This document shows, piece after piece, positions 7,949 to 15,520 of a stretch of DNA of 25,288 bases. Where the stretch lies: positions 1 through 25,288 of the forward strand of contig DJWH01000048.1 in NCBI GenBank assembly GCA_002441525.1, given 5' to 3'. The first letter of the stretch is position 1. The number at the start of each line of letters is the position of its first letter. The DNA comes from Acholeplasmataceae bacterium UBA6235. GTDB lineage: Bacteria; Bacillota_I; Bacilli_A; Acholeplasmatales; UBA5453. The notes beneath the pieces were generated by a model. It had not been told where the DNA came from, searched no databases, and worked only from the letters and a program-made list of their open reading frames with translations. Both the position numbers and the translations under genes were made by a program.

Positions 7949-8881
7949 ATGAGAGATAAAAGACTGTTTCAACTCACACTAACAGCCGTATTTGTGACGA
8001 TTATTATGACCATGTCATTATTACCACAAATCGGATTCATCACCGTGATGCCTGGGGTATCTGTAACCCTCGTGCACATTCCTGTGATTGTTGGTGTTTT
8101 TTTAGTGGATCGACGTAACGCGATCATTTTGGGATTTTTTATGGGGCTAGGCTCGATGATTGCATCGTATATTTATGGTGCTACGGCGTTTGACTTGGCA
8201 TTCCAATTGCCATGGATTTCGATTTTGCCGAGAATGCTTTTTGCATGGGCAGCCTTTGAAGTGGTTCAAGTTTTTAAAAAGATTGAAACCATCAAAATGG
8301 GTAAAGTTATTCTATTTGGGGTTGTATCATTGGTTACACTTTTCGCATTGTTTTACGGTTCAAAAGCCATCGTGACAGCAAATGCTTGGTCAACTTATAA
8401 TGGACAACAAGCAGAAATGTATGCATTAAGGGCTGAAGCGGACCAATTAGAATCGGAAGACCGTGATGTCGAAGCGTTAGCGAAACGCGCAGAGGCTTTA
8501 GTGATTGAACTGAATTTACCGACACTCGCGGATGAAGCTACCGCTAAAGAAGCCAAAATTGGTGGTATAGTAACCCCAATCGTGCTGTTCTTAACGGTGG
8601 TGTTCTTAGTGGCTTATTATTGGTTTATTGAAAAACATCAAGGTAGCTTTGTATTCATTCCATCGTCATTCATTCTCGCTACAGTCATCCATACCGTGCT
8701 GGTACTCAGTGTGGTTGCGATATTTAAACCTGCGATTTTCAGCATGGGATTTACCGATGTGATTTCGGTCATCTATGGCATCGCTATGACAAATGGACTG
8801 ATGGAAGCATTGGCTGCAGTATTGGTTGGTACACCGATTATTGTCGGTATTCTAAACTATACTAGAAAGGAACTTATATGA
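7949..8881 (+). CDS. ECF transporter S component, probable pantothenate uptake (PanT-like)
   Basis: A 310-residue integral membrane substrate-binding (S) subunit of an energy-coupling factor transporter. Visible hydrophobic segments lie at about 10-29, 38-54, 58-77, 84-107, 118-137, 207-225, 236-260 and 283-302; the PGVSVTLVHIPVIVGVFL stretch with its HIP motif is typical of group II S components. Unlike the usual proteins of about 170-200 residues it has a charged, Glu/Ala-rich insertion at about 139-206 that may form a coiled or helical extracytoplasmic loop. The stop codon overlaps the coaX start (ATGA), so pantothenate is the best substrate guess, inferred from coupling to pantothenate kinase. 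A strong AAGGAG ribosome binding site precedes the ATG. The EcfA/A'/T module is not in the window. Confidence 0.82.
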   Translation: MRDKRLFQLTLTAVFVTIIMTMSLLPQIGFITVMPGVSVTLVHIPVIVGVFLVDRRNAIILGFFMGLGSMIASYIYGATAFDLAFQLPWISILPRMLFAWAAFEVVQVFKKIETIKMGKVILFGVVSLVTLFALFYGSKAIVTANAWSTYNGQQAEMYALRAEADQLESEDRDVEALAKRAEALVIELNLPTLADEATAKEAKIGGIVTPIVLFLTVVFLVAYYWFIEKHQGSFVFIPSSFILATVIHTVLVLSVVAIFKPAIFSMGFTDVISVIYGIAMTNGLMEALAAVLVGTPIIVGILNYTRKELI

Positions 8882-9618
8882 TTTTACTGATTGATGTTGG
8901 GAATACAGAAGTTAAAATTGGGGTTACCAGAGGAGATAAAATCGAACAAAAGTTTCGTCTATCCACTGACCGAAATCTATCGGCCGATGCCTATTATCTA
9001 CTCATCCATCCATTCATAAAAAATGAAGTGGTTGAAAAAGTAGCGATTGCATCCGTGGTACCACCTGTGACGAAGGCACTGAAAGAGCTATTCATCAAAT
9101 ACTATCAAATTCAGCCTTTAGTGGTTGGACCTGGCATCAAAACAGGGATCAATGTTAAAACCGACTATCCCAAAGAAGTCGGTGCTGACCTCATTTGTGC
9201 AGTCGCTGGTGCGAGGACTGAACCAACACCGGTATTGATTGTCGATTTAGGTACAGCAACCAAATACATTTATATGGAAAAAGCCACCATTAAAGGCGTC
9301 ATCATTACCCCAGGGGTGATGATTTCGATGCGTGCGATGGTGTCGAATACCGCGTTGTTACCGGAATTTGATCTTGAAGTACCCGCCAAAGTACTGGGTA
9401 CCAACACGATTGCTTGTATGCAATCTGGTGTGACTTATGGGGTAGCTGCTCAAGTTGATGGGTTGATCGAACGTATTCAAACGGAAGTTGGTCAAAGTTT
9501 TAAGGTCATCATGACAGGCGGACTTTCCGAAATTATCAAACCTTTGTGTCGTACTCAGGTAGAACGTGATGAACACTTGGTTCTTTGTGGACTCTACGAT
9601 ATATTATTAAAAAATTAA
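8878..9618 (+). CDS. coaX: Type III pantothenate kinase
   Basis: Phosphorylates pantothenate with ATP, the first step of coenzyme A synthesis, in the cytoplasm. The 246-residue length fits CoaX. The ASKHA-type motifs are present: DVGNTEVKIGV at 6-16 (phosphate loop, D6), GADLICAVAGA around residue 101 and VDLGTATKY around residue 122, which provide catalytic and cation-binding aspartates. It overlaps the upstream S-component gene by four bases and has AAAGGA just before the ATG, so uptake and trapping of pantothenate look co-expressed. A terminator overlaps its stop codon. Confidence 0.95.
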   Translation: MILLIDVGNTEVKIGVTRGDKIEQKFRLSTDRNLSADAYYLLIHPFIKNEVVEKVAIASVVPPVTKALKELFIKYYQIQPLVVGPGIKTGINVKTDYPKEVGADLICAVAGARTEPTPVLIVDLGTATKYIYMEKATIKGVIITPGVMISMRAMVSNTALLPEFDLEVPAKVLGTNTIACMQSGVTYGVAAQVDGLIERIQTEVGQSFKVIMTGGLSEIIKPLCRTQVERDEHLVLCGLYDILLKN

Positions 9619-9637
9619 CAGCTTCGGCTGTTTTTTT
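9617..9637 (+). terminator. Intrinsic terminator with UUCG tetraloop after coaX
   Basis: AACAGC (9617-9622), loop TTCG, GCTGTT (9627-9632), then a T-tract to 9637. The 5' arm overlaps the coaX stop codon. Confidence 0.88.
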
Positions 9638-9666
9638 GTTAAAATAGGGTGATAATCGTTTATAAT
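9636..9666 (+). promoter_or_regulatory. Candidate promoter for the phosphohexomutase gene
   Basis: TATAAT at 9661-9666 is a perfect -10 box. The best -35 is TTGTTA at 9636-9641, inside the T-tract of the coaX terminator, with a long 19-base spacer. The -10 is convincing, the -35 less so. With a start near 9673 the 5' leader would be very short before AGGAGG and the ATG at 9688. Confidence 0.5.
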
Positions 9667-9687
9667 ATTCACATGAGGAGGGATAGT

Positions 9688-11358
9688 ATGGATTACATCC
9701 AAAAATATCAGTCCTGGGTTAATTATGAAGCCTTGGATTCAACATTAAAAACAGAATTATTACAGATGAATGATGCACAAAAAGAAGATGCATTTTATGT
9801 CGATATCGAGTTTGGTACTGGCGGTATTCGTGGGTTGATGGGGGCGGGCACCAACCGTGTCAATGTTTACACCATCATGCGTGCGACTTTGGGATTTTCA
9901 AGATATATTTTAAGTCTCAAACGTCACAAAAAGGTCGCCATCTCTTACGACAATCGACTCAACTCAAGCGCATTCGCGTTGCGTGCTGCTGGGGTGCTCG
10001 CAGCACAAGGGATAGAAGTTTATATCACTAAAAACCTTAGACCGACACCGTATCTATCGTATATGGTTAGAACCTTTGATTGTGATGGGGGTATTATGAT
10101 TACCGCATCCCATAACCCTAAGGCTTACAATGGGTATAAAGTCTATGACGAAACCGGTTGTCAATTGGTGCCACGTTTGGCAGATATCGTCATTCAAGAA
10201 ATCCAAACCATTGAAGATTATTTTCAAATTCCTTTTGACGAATCTTCACCATTGATTCATTGGGTCGATGAAGCGTTTGATCAACAATATCTAGAACAAG
10301 TTAAAACCATTCAAATTGAAAAGTTGGATAAAAAACCACTTAAATTCGTTTATTCACCTTTACATGGTGCTGGTGGACCGATCGTTCCTAACCTTTTAAA
10401 ATCGCTTGGTTATGATGTTTATCCGGTTGAATCACAAATGGTCAATGACCCTAATTTTGGCGCAACCGCATCCTCAAACCCAGAAGAAAAACTCGCGTAT
10501 GAAGGCGCGTTAGCACTGGCTAAACAAATCCAAGGGGACTTGGTTTTGGTCACAGACCCAGATGCAGACCGTTTAGGTGTCATGGTGAAACATCAAGGTA
10601 AATACCATTTCTTAAGTGGGAACCAAACCGCATCTCTAACACTCTATTATGTATTAAGCCGTAAACAAGCCCATGGGTTATTACCTAAAAACGGGTATGT
10701 ATTTACAACCAATGTCACAACACCATTGATTGAAAAAATTGCGAAATCGTTTGATATGACGGTGGAAACGACCTTAACAGGTTTTAAATTCATTGGTGAA
10801 AAAGCCAAAGCCATTGAAGGGTCTGGGGTTTATGTGTTTGGCTGTGAAGAATCATATGGGTCTTTGATCTCCGACTTCGTTCGCGATAAAGATGCTGTAC
10901 AAGCTGTATACATGCTTTGTGAAATGGCAACCTTTATGGCGGAAAAGCATCAAACCTTGATTGATTTGCTGAATACGGTTTATGAACAATATGGTTACTT
11001 TGTTGAAGAAACCCTCAATTTAAACTTATCCGGGATCGAAGGTAAAAAGCGTATTGAATCGTTGATGACTTATTTTAGAAACAACCGTCTATCGATTAAA
11101 AACAAAGAAATCGTTCAAATCGACGATGTTTTAAAACAACAAACTTGGCGTAAAACTGGCGTTGAACCGCTCAATTATCCAGTGTCCAATGTCCTTAAAT
11201 TTTATTATCGCGATGGATCATGGATAGTCTTACGTCCGTCAGGCACTGAACCTAAACTGAAGATTTATATGTCTGTGGTGGGTCAAACCAAAGCAATGGC
11301 TGAAGAAACCCTAGAAAACTATAAACTCACCGTTCAAGGCTTGTTAGGACAAATATAG
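9688..11358 (+). CDS. Phosphoglucomutase/phosphomannomutase (alpha-D-phosphohexomutase)
   Basis: Interconverts glucose-1-phosphate and glucose-6-phosphate (or the mannose pair). An upstream ATG frame opens at 9649, but it overlaps the promoter; the ATG at 9688 with GAGGAGGG at 9675-9682 is preferred and gives 556 residues, the usual size of Firmicutes PgcA-type enzymes. All four family motifs are seen: GTGGIRG (43-49), the phosphoserine loop TASHNP (139-144, S141), the metal loop DPDADR near residue 291, the sugar-specificity loop GCEESYG, and the phosphate-binding RPSGTEPKLKIY near the C-terminus. GalU, which would use its glucose-1-phosphate, is encoded about 7 kb downstream. Confidence 0.94.
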   Translation: MDYIQKYQSWVNYEALDSTLKTELLQMNDAQKEDAFYVDIEFGTGGIRGLMGAGTNRVNVYTIMRATLGFSRYILSLKRHKKVAISYDNRLNSSAFALRAAGVLAAQGIEVYITKNLRPTPYLSYMVRTFDCDGGIMITASHNPKAYNGYKVYDETGCQLVPRLADIVIQEIQTIEDYFQIPFDESSPLIHWVDEAFDQQYLEQVKTIQIEKLDKKPLKFVYSPLHGAGGPIVPNLLKSLGYDVYPVESQMVNDPNFGATASSNPEEKLAYEGALALAKQIQGDLVLVTDPDADRLGVMVKHQGKYHFLSGNQTASLTLYYVLSRKQAHGLLPKNGYVFTTNVTTPLIEKIAKSFDMTVETTLTGFKFIGEKAKAIEGSGVYVFGCEESYGSLISDFVRDKDAVQAVYMLCEMATFMAEKHQTLIDLLNTVYEQYGYFVEETLNLNLSGIEGKKRIESLMTYFRNNRLSIKNKEIVQIDDVLKQQTWRKTGVEPLNYPVSNVLKFYYRDGSWIVLRPSGTEPKLKIYMSVVGQTKAMAEETLENYKLTVQGLLGQI

Positions 11359-11368
11359 GAGAATAGAT

Positions 11369-12613
11369 ATGTATATTAATAACCGTAAAAATGTATTGAA
11401 TCGCATGGAAAATCAAAGCTTCGCTGTGTTTTTTTCTGGCATCGCACCGTTATCGACAGCGGATGAACAATACCCATTCGAAGTTAACAGAAATTTTTAT
11501 TATTTGACTGGGATTGAACAAGAAGACGTCATTTTGGTTTTATTCAAAGGGGCTGGTTTAGAAAAGGCTATCCTATTCATTGAACCCGTTGACCCTGTTC
11601 AAGCGCTATGGGTAGGGGCCGGTTTGACCAAAGAAGAAGCGATTGGTGTATCCGGTGTCACCGATATTTATGACCGAAAGGATTTTGAATCTGTATTAAG
11701 CAAGTACCTACAAGATTCACGTGCGGCAGTATTTGGCGCGCTCAAGTATCTTTATCTGGATTTAGAACGTCGTGATCTACGTCATATGCCTACTTTAGCC
11801 AATCAATTTGGGGATTTGATGAAGTCAAAGTATCCCAATTTAATGGTTGCGAGTATCCATCCTGAACTGGGTGAACTGAGAAGCATCAAACAACCTCAAG
11901 AAGTTGAAGCGATGCAAAAAGCCATTGAAATTACCCGTGAAGGGATTGAAGCCCTTTATAAAGCTGCCAAAGCAGGGATTAAAGAACATCAACTCGAAGC
12001 CCACTACAATTTTGTGTTAAATCAACATGGGGTTAAACCTTCATTTGGTACAATCGCTGCCAACGGGTCTAACGCAACCATTCTTCACTATCGTAAAAAC
12101 AACGCATTGATTGAAGAAAATAACTTGATTTTATTCGATTTGGGTGTTCAAAAGGACATGTATTGTTCCGATATCACCCGAACATTCCCAGTGAGTGGTC
12201 AGTTCACTGAACGTCAAAAAGCCTATTATGAAATCGTCCTTGAAGCGAACAAACGCTCGATTGAGTTTTTAAAGCCAGGGGTTACTTTTAAAGAATGGAA
12301 CGATTTTGGTAAAAAAGTATTGGCTGAAGGGTTGATTAAACTTGGAAAGATAAAAGATGAATCCGAAGTAACGAAGTACTATTACCATTCGTTAGGCCAT
12401 TTCTTAGGCCTAGATGTTCATGATGTCGGTAATTACACCAAACCATTTGAAGAAAACCAAGTACTTACCGTTGAACCGGGCTTATACATCGCCGATGAAG
12501 GTATTGGTATTCGTATCGAAGACAATGTCTTATTAACCAAAGATGGTCGAATCAATTTATCGAAGTCGATCATCAAAGAAGTGAAAGACATTGAAGCATT
12601 CATGAAAAAATAA
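11369..12613 (+). CDS. pepP: Xaa-Pro aminopeptidase (M24B metallopeptidase)
   Basis: A 414-residue cytoplasmic peptidase that removes N-terminal residues preceding proline. The N-terminal creatinase-like domain (about 1-165) includes the NRNFYYLTGIEQEDVILVL segment. The pita-bread catalytic domain shows the metal ligands: D in LILFDLGVQ, D in YCSDITRTFP, H in YHSLGHFLGLDVHD, E in LTVEPGLYI and E in IRIEDNVLLT. An AGGAG ribosome binding site overlaps the end of the preceding mutase gene, and the two are ten bases apart, so they are likely co-transcribed. A strong terminator follows. Confidence 0.93.
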   Translation: MYINNRKNVLNRMENQSFAVFFSGIAPLSTADEQYPFEVNRNFYYLTGIEQEDVILVLFKGAGLEKAILFIEPVDPVQALWVGAGLTKEEAIGVSGVTDIYDRKDFESVLSKYLQDSRAAVFGALKYLYLDLERRDLRHMPTLANQFGDLMKSKYPNLMVASIHPELGELRSIKQPQEVEAMQKAIEITREGIEALYKAAKAGIKEHQLEAHYNFVLNQHGVKPSFGTIAANGSNATILHYRKNNALIEENNLILFDLGVQKDMYCSDITRTFPVSGQFTERQKAYYEIVLEANKRSIEFLKPGVTFKEWNDFGKKVLAEGLIKLGKIKDESEVTKYYYHSLGHFLGLDVHDVGNYTKPFEENQVLTVEPGLYIADEGIGIRIEDNVLLTKDGRINLSKSIIKEVKDIEAFMKK

Positions 12614-12619
12614 TCGATT

Positions 12620-12653
12620 AGAAAAGGTATATCCCATGCCTTTTCTTTTTTTT
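12620..12653 (+). terminator. Intrinsic terminator after pepP
   Basis: AGAAAAGG (12620-12627) pairs with CCTTTTCT (12639-12646), extended inward by TAT/ATG pairing around loop ATCCC. A run of T residues follows to 12653. Confidence 0.85.
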
Positions 12654-12691
12654 TCATCTTTTTTTGTATGTATCTAGTAGGAGGTTTTCAA

Positions 12692-13318
12692 ATGAAAAAA
12701 TATCTGATGTTTTGTTTATTATGCCTACTTATCTCGCTAAATACGCTACAACTAAAGGCCGATAGTGACTATTTAGCCTATGAGTCCATCACGTTGCATG
12801 AAGGGCAATTTTTAAGTGATTATAGTGAAAAAGACTATAAAGCCTACCTTAAAGAAGTTACCAAAAGACGATTTGCTGGTTGGAATGTGAAATATGTGTA
12901 TGAGGATTGTCGGGTGACTTATAAGTCCAAATCGGTATTTTCTTATTACAATGACGGGACAACACCGATCGAATACAACTATAAATACGAAAGTAGTTAT
13001 ACCACGGCTCGAAACATCACCTCGACCGGTTCGATTGGAATCAACATGTCCGGTCCCGTGAAGAAATTTAAAGGCAATTTGGATGCGTCACTCAAAATCA
13101 CATCCTCTACAGAAACCGTGAAGAAAGAAACAGAAACCTGGACGGTCAAGATGCAAGTTGACCCACAAACGATGGCGAATTTATATGTGGTGGGTGAAGG
13201 GAAAATCACCAATGGGGTGGCTGCACGGTACTTATTTTGGTTAGAACTCGAAAAGGGTGGTTTTGAGGTATTTGTCGTCACCACACAATACTATCGACTT
13301 GAAAAGGTGAAAATATGA
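12692..13318 (+). CDS. Secreted beta-rich protein of unknown family
   Basis: The ATG at 12692 has AGGAGG ten bases before it and begins a textbook signal peptide: MKKYLMFCLLCLLISLNTLQLKA, cleaved before DSDYL. The mature protein is about 185 residues. The middle (about 95-165) is a run of Ser/Thr-rich alternating strands (TTARNITSTGSIGINMSG, then NLDASLKITSSTETVKKE, then TWTVKMQVDP), and the end is an aromatic, strand-like domain. This arrangement recalls aerolysin/ETX-MTX2-type beta pore formers, but no decisive motif is visible, so I do not assign a function. There is no lipobox cysteine at the cleavage site and no C-terminal anchor, so it should be released. Its stop overlaps the next gene by four bases. 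It is the first gene of a four-gene unit with an ABC transporter; no clear promoter is seen upstream. Confidence 0.85.
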   Translation: MKKYLMFCLLCLLISLNTLQLKADSDYLAYESITLHEGQFLSDYSEKDYKAYLKEVTKRRFAGWNVKYVYEDCRVTYKSKSVFSYYNDGTTPIEYNYKYESSYTTARNITSTGSIGINMSGPVKKFKGNLDASLKITSSTETVKKETETWTVKMQVDPQTMANLYVVGEGKITNGVAARYLFWLELEKGGFEVFVVTTQYYRLEKVKI

Positions 13319-14097
13319 AAAAATGGCTGTTTGTTGTTGTTACATTCGTATTGATTCTTTTCATTGTTTTAAGTGTTCAATCGGAACAATTGCCGTCAAA
13401 CAAGTGGTTGTTTAAACAAACGCTATATTCGCAATTGACCACGGATACCCAACTCAGCGTGGAGGGGTATACCAATCATACATCACTTTATGCTGATGTG
13501 GATGCCATCGAAACCATCTATTTATCGTCCTTAGATGAACATCAAAAATTGGTACCCAAAACCATAGATATTAAGACCTATGGCCGGTATACCTACTTAG
13601 GTGATCGATACAATAAGGTTGTTTTCTTGTTGGAACTACCAAAACTTGAGGTTGATTACTATATTAAAACATGTTATTTGACCATTCTTTTAAAAAATGG
13701 GGATAAGCTTCAAGCAAGCATCGGACGATTGTCTTTGATGAAACCGAATGAAGAACAAGAACTTTCTATCTATAATCAATATGGAGATAATGCCAATGAA
13801 GGGCCATTTTTAACACAAATTGTGTTGGATATTTCAGTGAAAAGACCAGTCACCATTGAATCGGTTTGTTATACGGTCAATCATTGTGTTCCTATCCTTA
13901 ACACCATACAAAGTCAAAATTCTGTTACCATCGACATCGAACCAGATTTATTTTATTACCAAAAAACGTCATTACGAATATTTTATACTTTAGAAGGGAC
14001 ACTCTATGCTCAAACCGTTGACACGTTTTTGTATTTTGAACCGATGTCAACAGTGATTCCTGAGAATAGCTTAAATCGTATATATGTCATTGATTGA
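13315..14097 (+). CDS. Membrane-anchored extracellular protein of unknown family
   Basis: A 260-residue protein starting at an ATGA overlap with the secreted protein gene; an AAAAGGTG ribosome binding site lies in the end of that gene. Residues 4-22 (WLFVVVTFVLILFIVLSVQ) are a signal anchor or uncleaved signal. The remaining 235 residues are polar and strand-rich, with several aromatic-hydrophobic strands (NKVVFLLELPKLEVDYYI, YLTILLKNGDKLQASIG, TSLRIFYTLEGTLYAQTV) and three cysteines (about residues 122, 182 and 188). No family is recognised. It ends 14 bases inside the ABC ATPase gene, so it is strictly coupled to it. It could be an extracellular accessory subunit that meets the secreted protein or the transporter; this is inference from gene order only. 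Confidence 0.8.
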   Translation: MKKWLFVVVTFVLILFIVLSVQSEQLPSNKWLFKQTLYSQLTTDTQLSVEGYTNHTSLYADVDAIETIYLSSLDEHQKLVPKTIDIKTYGRYTYLGDRYNKVVFLLELPKLEVDYYIKTCYLTILLKNGDKLQASIGRLSLMKPNEEQELSIYNQYGDNANEGPFLTQIVLDISVKRPVTIESVCYTVNHCVPILNTIQSQNSVTIDIEPDLFYYQKTSLRIFYTLEGTLYAQTVDTFLYFEPMSTVIPENSLNRIYVID

Positions 14098-14656
14098 ACT
14101 GCGTGAAGTTTCTAAAAGCTATGGTAATAAATCGTTATTTCAAAATCTATCGATTCAGTTTGACCCTGGGACCATCCATTTATTGGTCGGGCAAAACGGG
14201 TCTGGTAAAACCACACTTTTAAAACTATGCATGAATCGCATTCAAAGTGATCGTGGTGAAATCATCCATCGAAAATCGCTCAAATGTCGATATATGCCCG
14301 ATTTGGTTGAATTGCCATACGCCGATCGACCCTATACGTTTATCGCATGGATGCTATCAATTATGCGTGTCCCCATGGATCTGGGTTTTTTGGCTGAATT
14401 AGACATCGATATGTCTAGTGAAGTAGCGAATTTATCCAAAGGCAATAAACAAAAAGTATTGTTATATCTCAGTTTGGTTGGACAACCCGATGTGGTTTTC
14501 ATGGATGAACCGTTCACAGCACTGGATTCAAAAACCATGAAGGTGGTTTTAAAACGCATTGCAACCCTTCAAAGTTTAGGGACTTGTCTCATAATCTCGA
14601 CCCATGAACCGAAGTTGTTCTCCAAACTGGTGGTTACAACCCATGCACTGGATTAA
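14084..14656 (+). CDS. ABC transporter ATP-binding protein
   Basis: A short (190-residue) nucleotide-binding domain; most are 210-250 residues. It has Walker A GQNGSGKTT (about 35-43), signature NLSKGNKQKVLLYLSL (an LSKGNKQ version of LSGGQ), Walker B VVFMDEP followed by the D-loop TALDS, and the switch histidine in IISTHEP. The LSKGNKQKV form is typical of exporters paired with ABC-2-like permeases (bacteriocin, lantibiotic immunity and similar systems). The gene overlaps its neighbours by 14 bases on both sides, with no separate ribosome binding site of note, so its synthesis is tied to the upstream membrane-anchored protein and the downstream membrane protein. Substrate is unknown. Confidence 0.92.
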   Translation: MSLIELREVSKSYGNKSLFQNLSIQFDPGTIHLLVGQNGSGKTTLLKLCMNRIQSDRGEIIHRKSLKCRYMPDLVELPYADRPYTFIAWMLSIMRVPMDLGFLAELDIDMSSEVANLSKGNKQKVLLYLSLVGQPDVVFMDEPFTALDSKTMKVVLKRIATLQSLGTCLIISTHEPKLFSKLVVTTHALD

Positions 14657-15311
14657 TTATTTCAATTATGATTTTACAAAAAGAAAACCAACCAAATGGG
14701 TCTGGTTGTCCGTATTGTTCTATGTTTTGTGGGTATTGTTGTTGTTTTATTTCAGTCATGCATGGCTATCAACAACGGAAAGAGGACTCAATCGCAGCTA
14801 TTATCAACAATATTACTTAGAACAGAGCGGTTATTTGTGCTATTTATTGATTGGATGTCACACGCTAGTATACGCAATTGAGTGGATGGGTAAAAAAGAT
14901 GCTTATTTAGAGGTGATGTTTGGGTCTTCTTATTTAAGGTTCAATTTAGTCCAATTTTGGCTGAAAGTGATGTTACAAGTTATCATGTATGGCATTTGGG
15001 TACCCATTTTTTATGCATTATCCTTCCAAGAAATAGATATTTTATCCAATTTTTGGATACAATTATCATTAAACACGTGCCTTTTTAGTGGTTTTATGGT
15101 AATATGGATACGGGTTAAATCCACATACATCACCCTGTTTGGATTGGTGATGTTGATTCTACACCCCAATCTGAGTGATCTATTACCGACCATTCGTTGG
15201 ATCGATTGGGTCATGCCTTACAACCAGGGGACTTTTGAGTGGCAACCCATTTGGCTTGCATTGGCCTATTATTGGTTTGCATATCACTTATACGGGATAA
15301 AGCCAAAATAA
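14643..15311 (+). CDS. Multi-pass membrane protein, probable ABC transporter permease
   Basis: The frame opens at 14604, but the ATG at 14643 (MHWINYFNYDFTKRK) is preferred: it gives the same 14-base overlap seen at the previous junction and a natural cytoplasmic N-terminus. The 222 residues contain about six hydrophobic segments: WVWLSVLFYVLWVLLLFYF, YLCYLLIGCHTLVYAI, VMLQVIMYGIWVPIFYAL, a segment around NTCLFSGFMVIWI, YITLFGLVMLILH, and a C-terminal one around IWLALAYYWFAYHLYG. No permease family motif is recognised. Pairing with the ABC ATPase makes a six-helix permease subunit the most likely role. Tryptophan and tyrosine are unusually abundant. No terminator follows; the infC promoter begins 14 bases after the stop. 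Confidence 0.8.
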   Translation: MHWINYFNYDFTKRKPTKWVWLSVLFYVLWVLLLFYFSHAWLSTTERGLNRSYYQQYYLEQSGYLCYLLIGCHTLVYAIEWMGKKDAYLEVMFGSSYLRFNLVQFWLKVMLQVIMYGIWVPIFYALSFQEIDILSNFWIQLSLNTCLFSGFMVIWIRVKSTYITLFGLVMLILHPNLSDLLPTIRWIDWVMPYNQGTFEWQPIWLALAYYWFAYHLYGIKPK

Positions 15312-15325
15312 ATATGCATTTATGC

Positions 15326-15354
15326 TTGACATACCTGGGGCAATTCGTTATAAT
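15326..15354 (+). promoter_or_regulatory. Consensus sigma-A promoter of the infC-rpmI-rplT operon
   Basis: TTGACA (15326-15331), 17-base spacer, TATAAT (15349-15354): a perfect match to consensus. Transcription should begin near 15361, leaving a leader of about 160 bases. Confidence 0.93.
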
Positions 15355-15360
15355 ACATAA

Positions 15361-15506
15361 GGAAACTAGAAATAGTGAAAAGAAGAAGTACCTACTTCTC
15401 GCCTGATCGATGAATCGGTAGGCAAACGGTCACGTTAAATTTGATTTAAATTAACGTATATGAGTGGGTACTGTATGTACACACTTTTTCTTTTTATAAA
15501 ACACAT
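15361..15506 (+). promoter_or_regulatory. Structured infC leader, probable L20-type autoregulatory leader
   Basis: This untranslated leader holds four helices in a row: AGAAG/CTTCT (15384-15399), a GCCT...AGGC stem closed by UGAA (15401-15423, with one bulged G), ACGTTAA/TTAACGT (15432-15457), and a last stem followed by a T-tract (15463-15495). In Firmicutes the same operon carries a leader in which ribosomal protein L20 promotes premature termination; location and overall design match. Base-level homology to that family could not be tested here. Confidence 0.7.
15463..15495 (+). terminator. Attenuator-like terminator in the infC leader
   Basis: AGTG and GTAC (15463-15466, 15468-15471) pair with GTAC and CACT (15477-15480, 15482-15485) across one G-A mismatch and a five-base loop, then TTTTTCTTTTT. 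Lying between promoter and coding region, it should stop part of the transcripts before infC. Confidence 0.7.
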
Positions 15507-15520
15507 AGGAGGTGGCGTTT

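Noticed and set aside
12654..12691. Promoter for the secreted-protein/ABC unit
   Set aside because: Only T-rich sequence and weak -10-like hexamers are present after the pepP terminator; not supportable.
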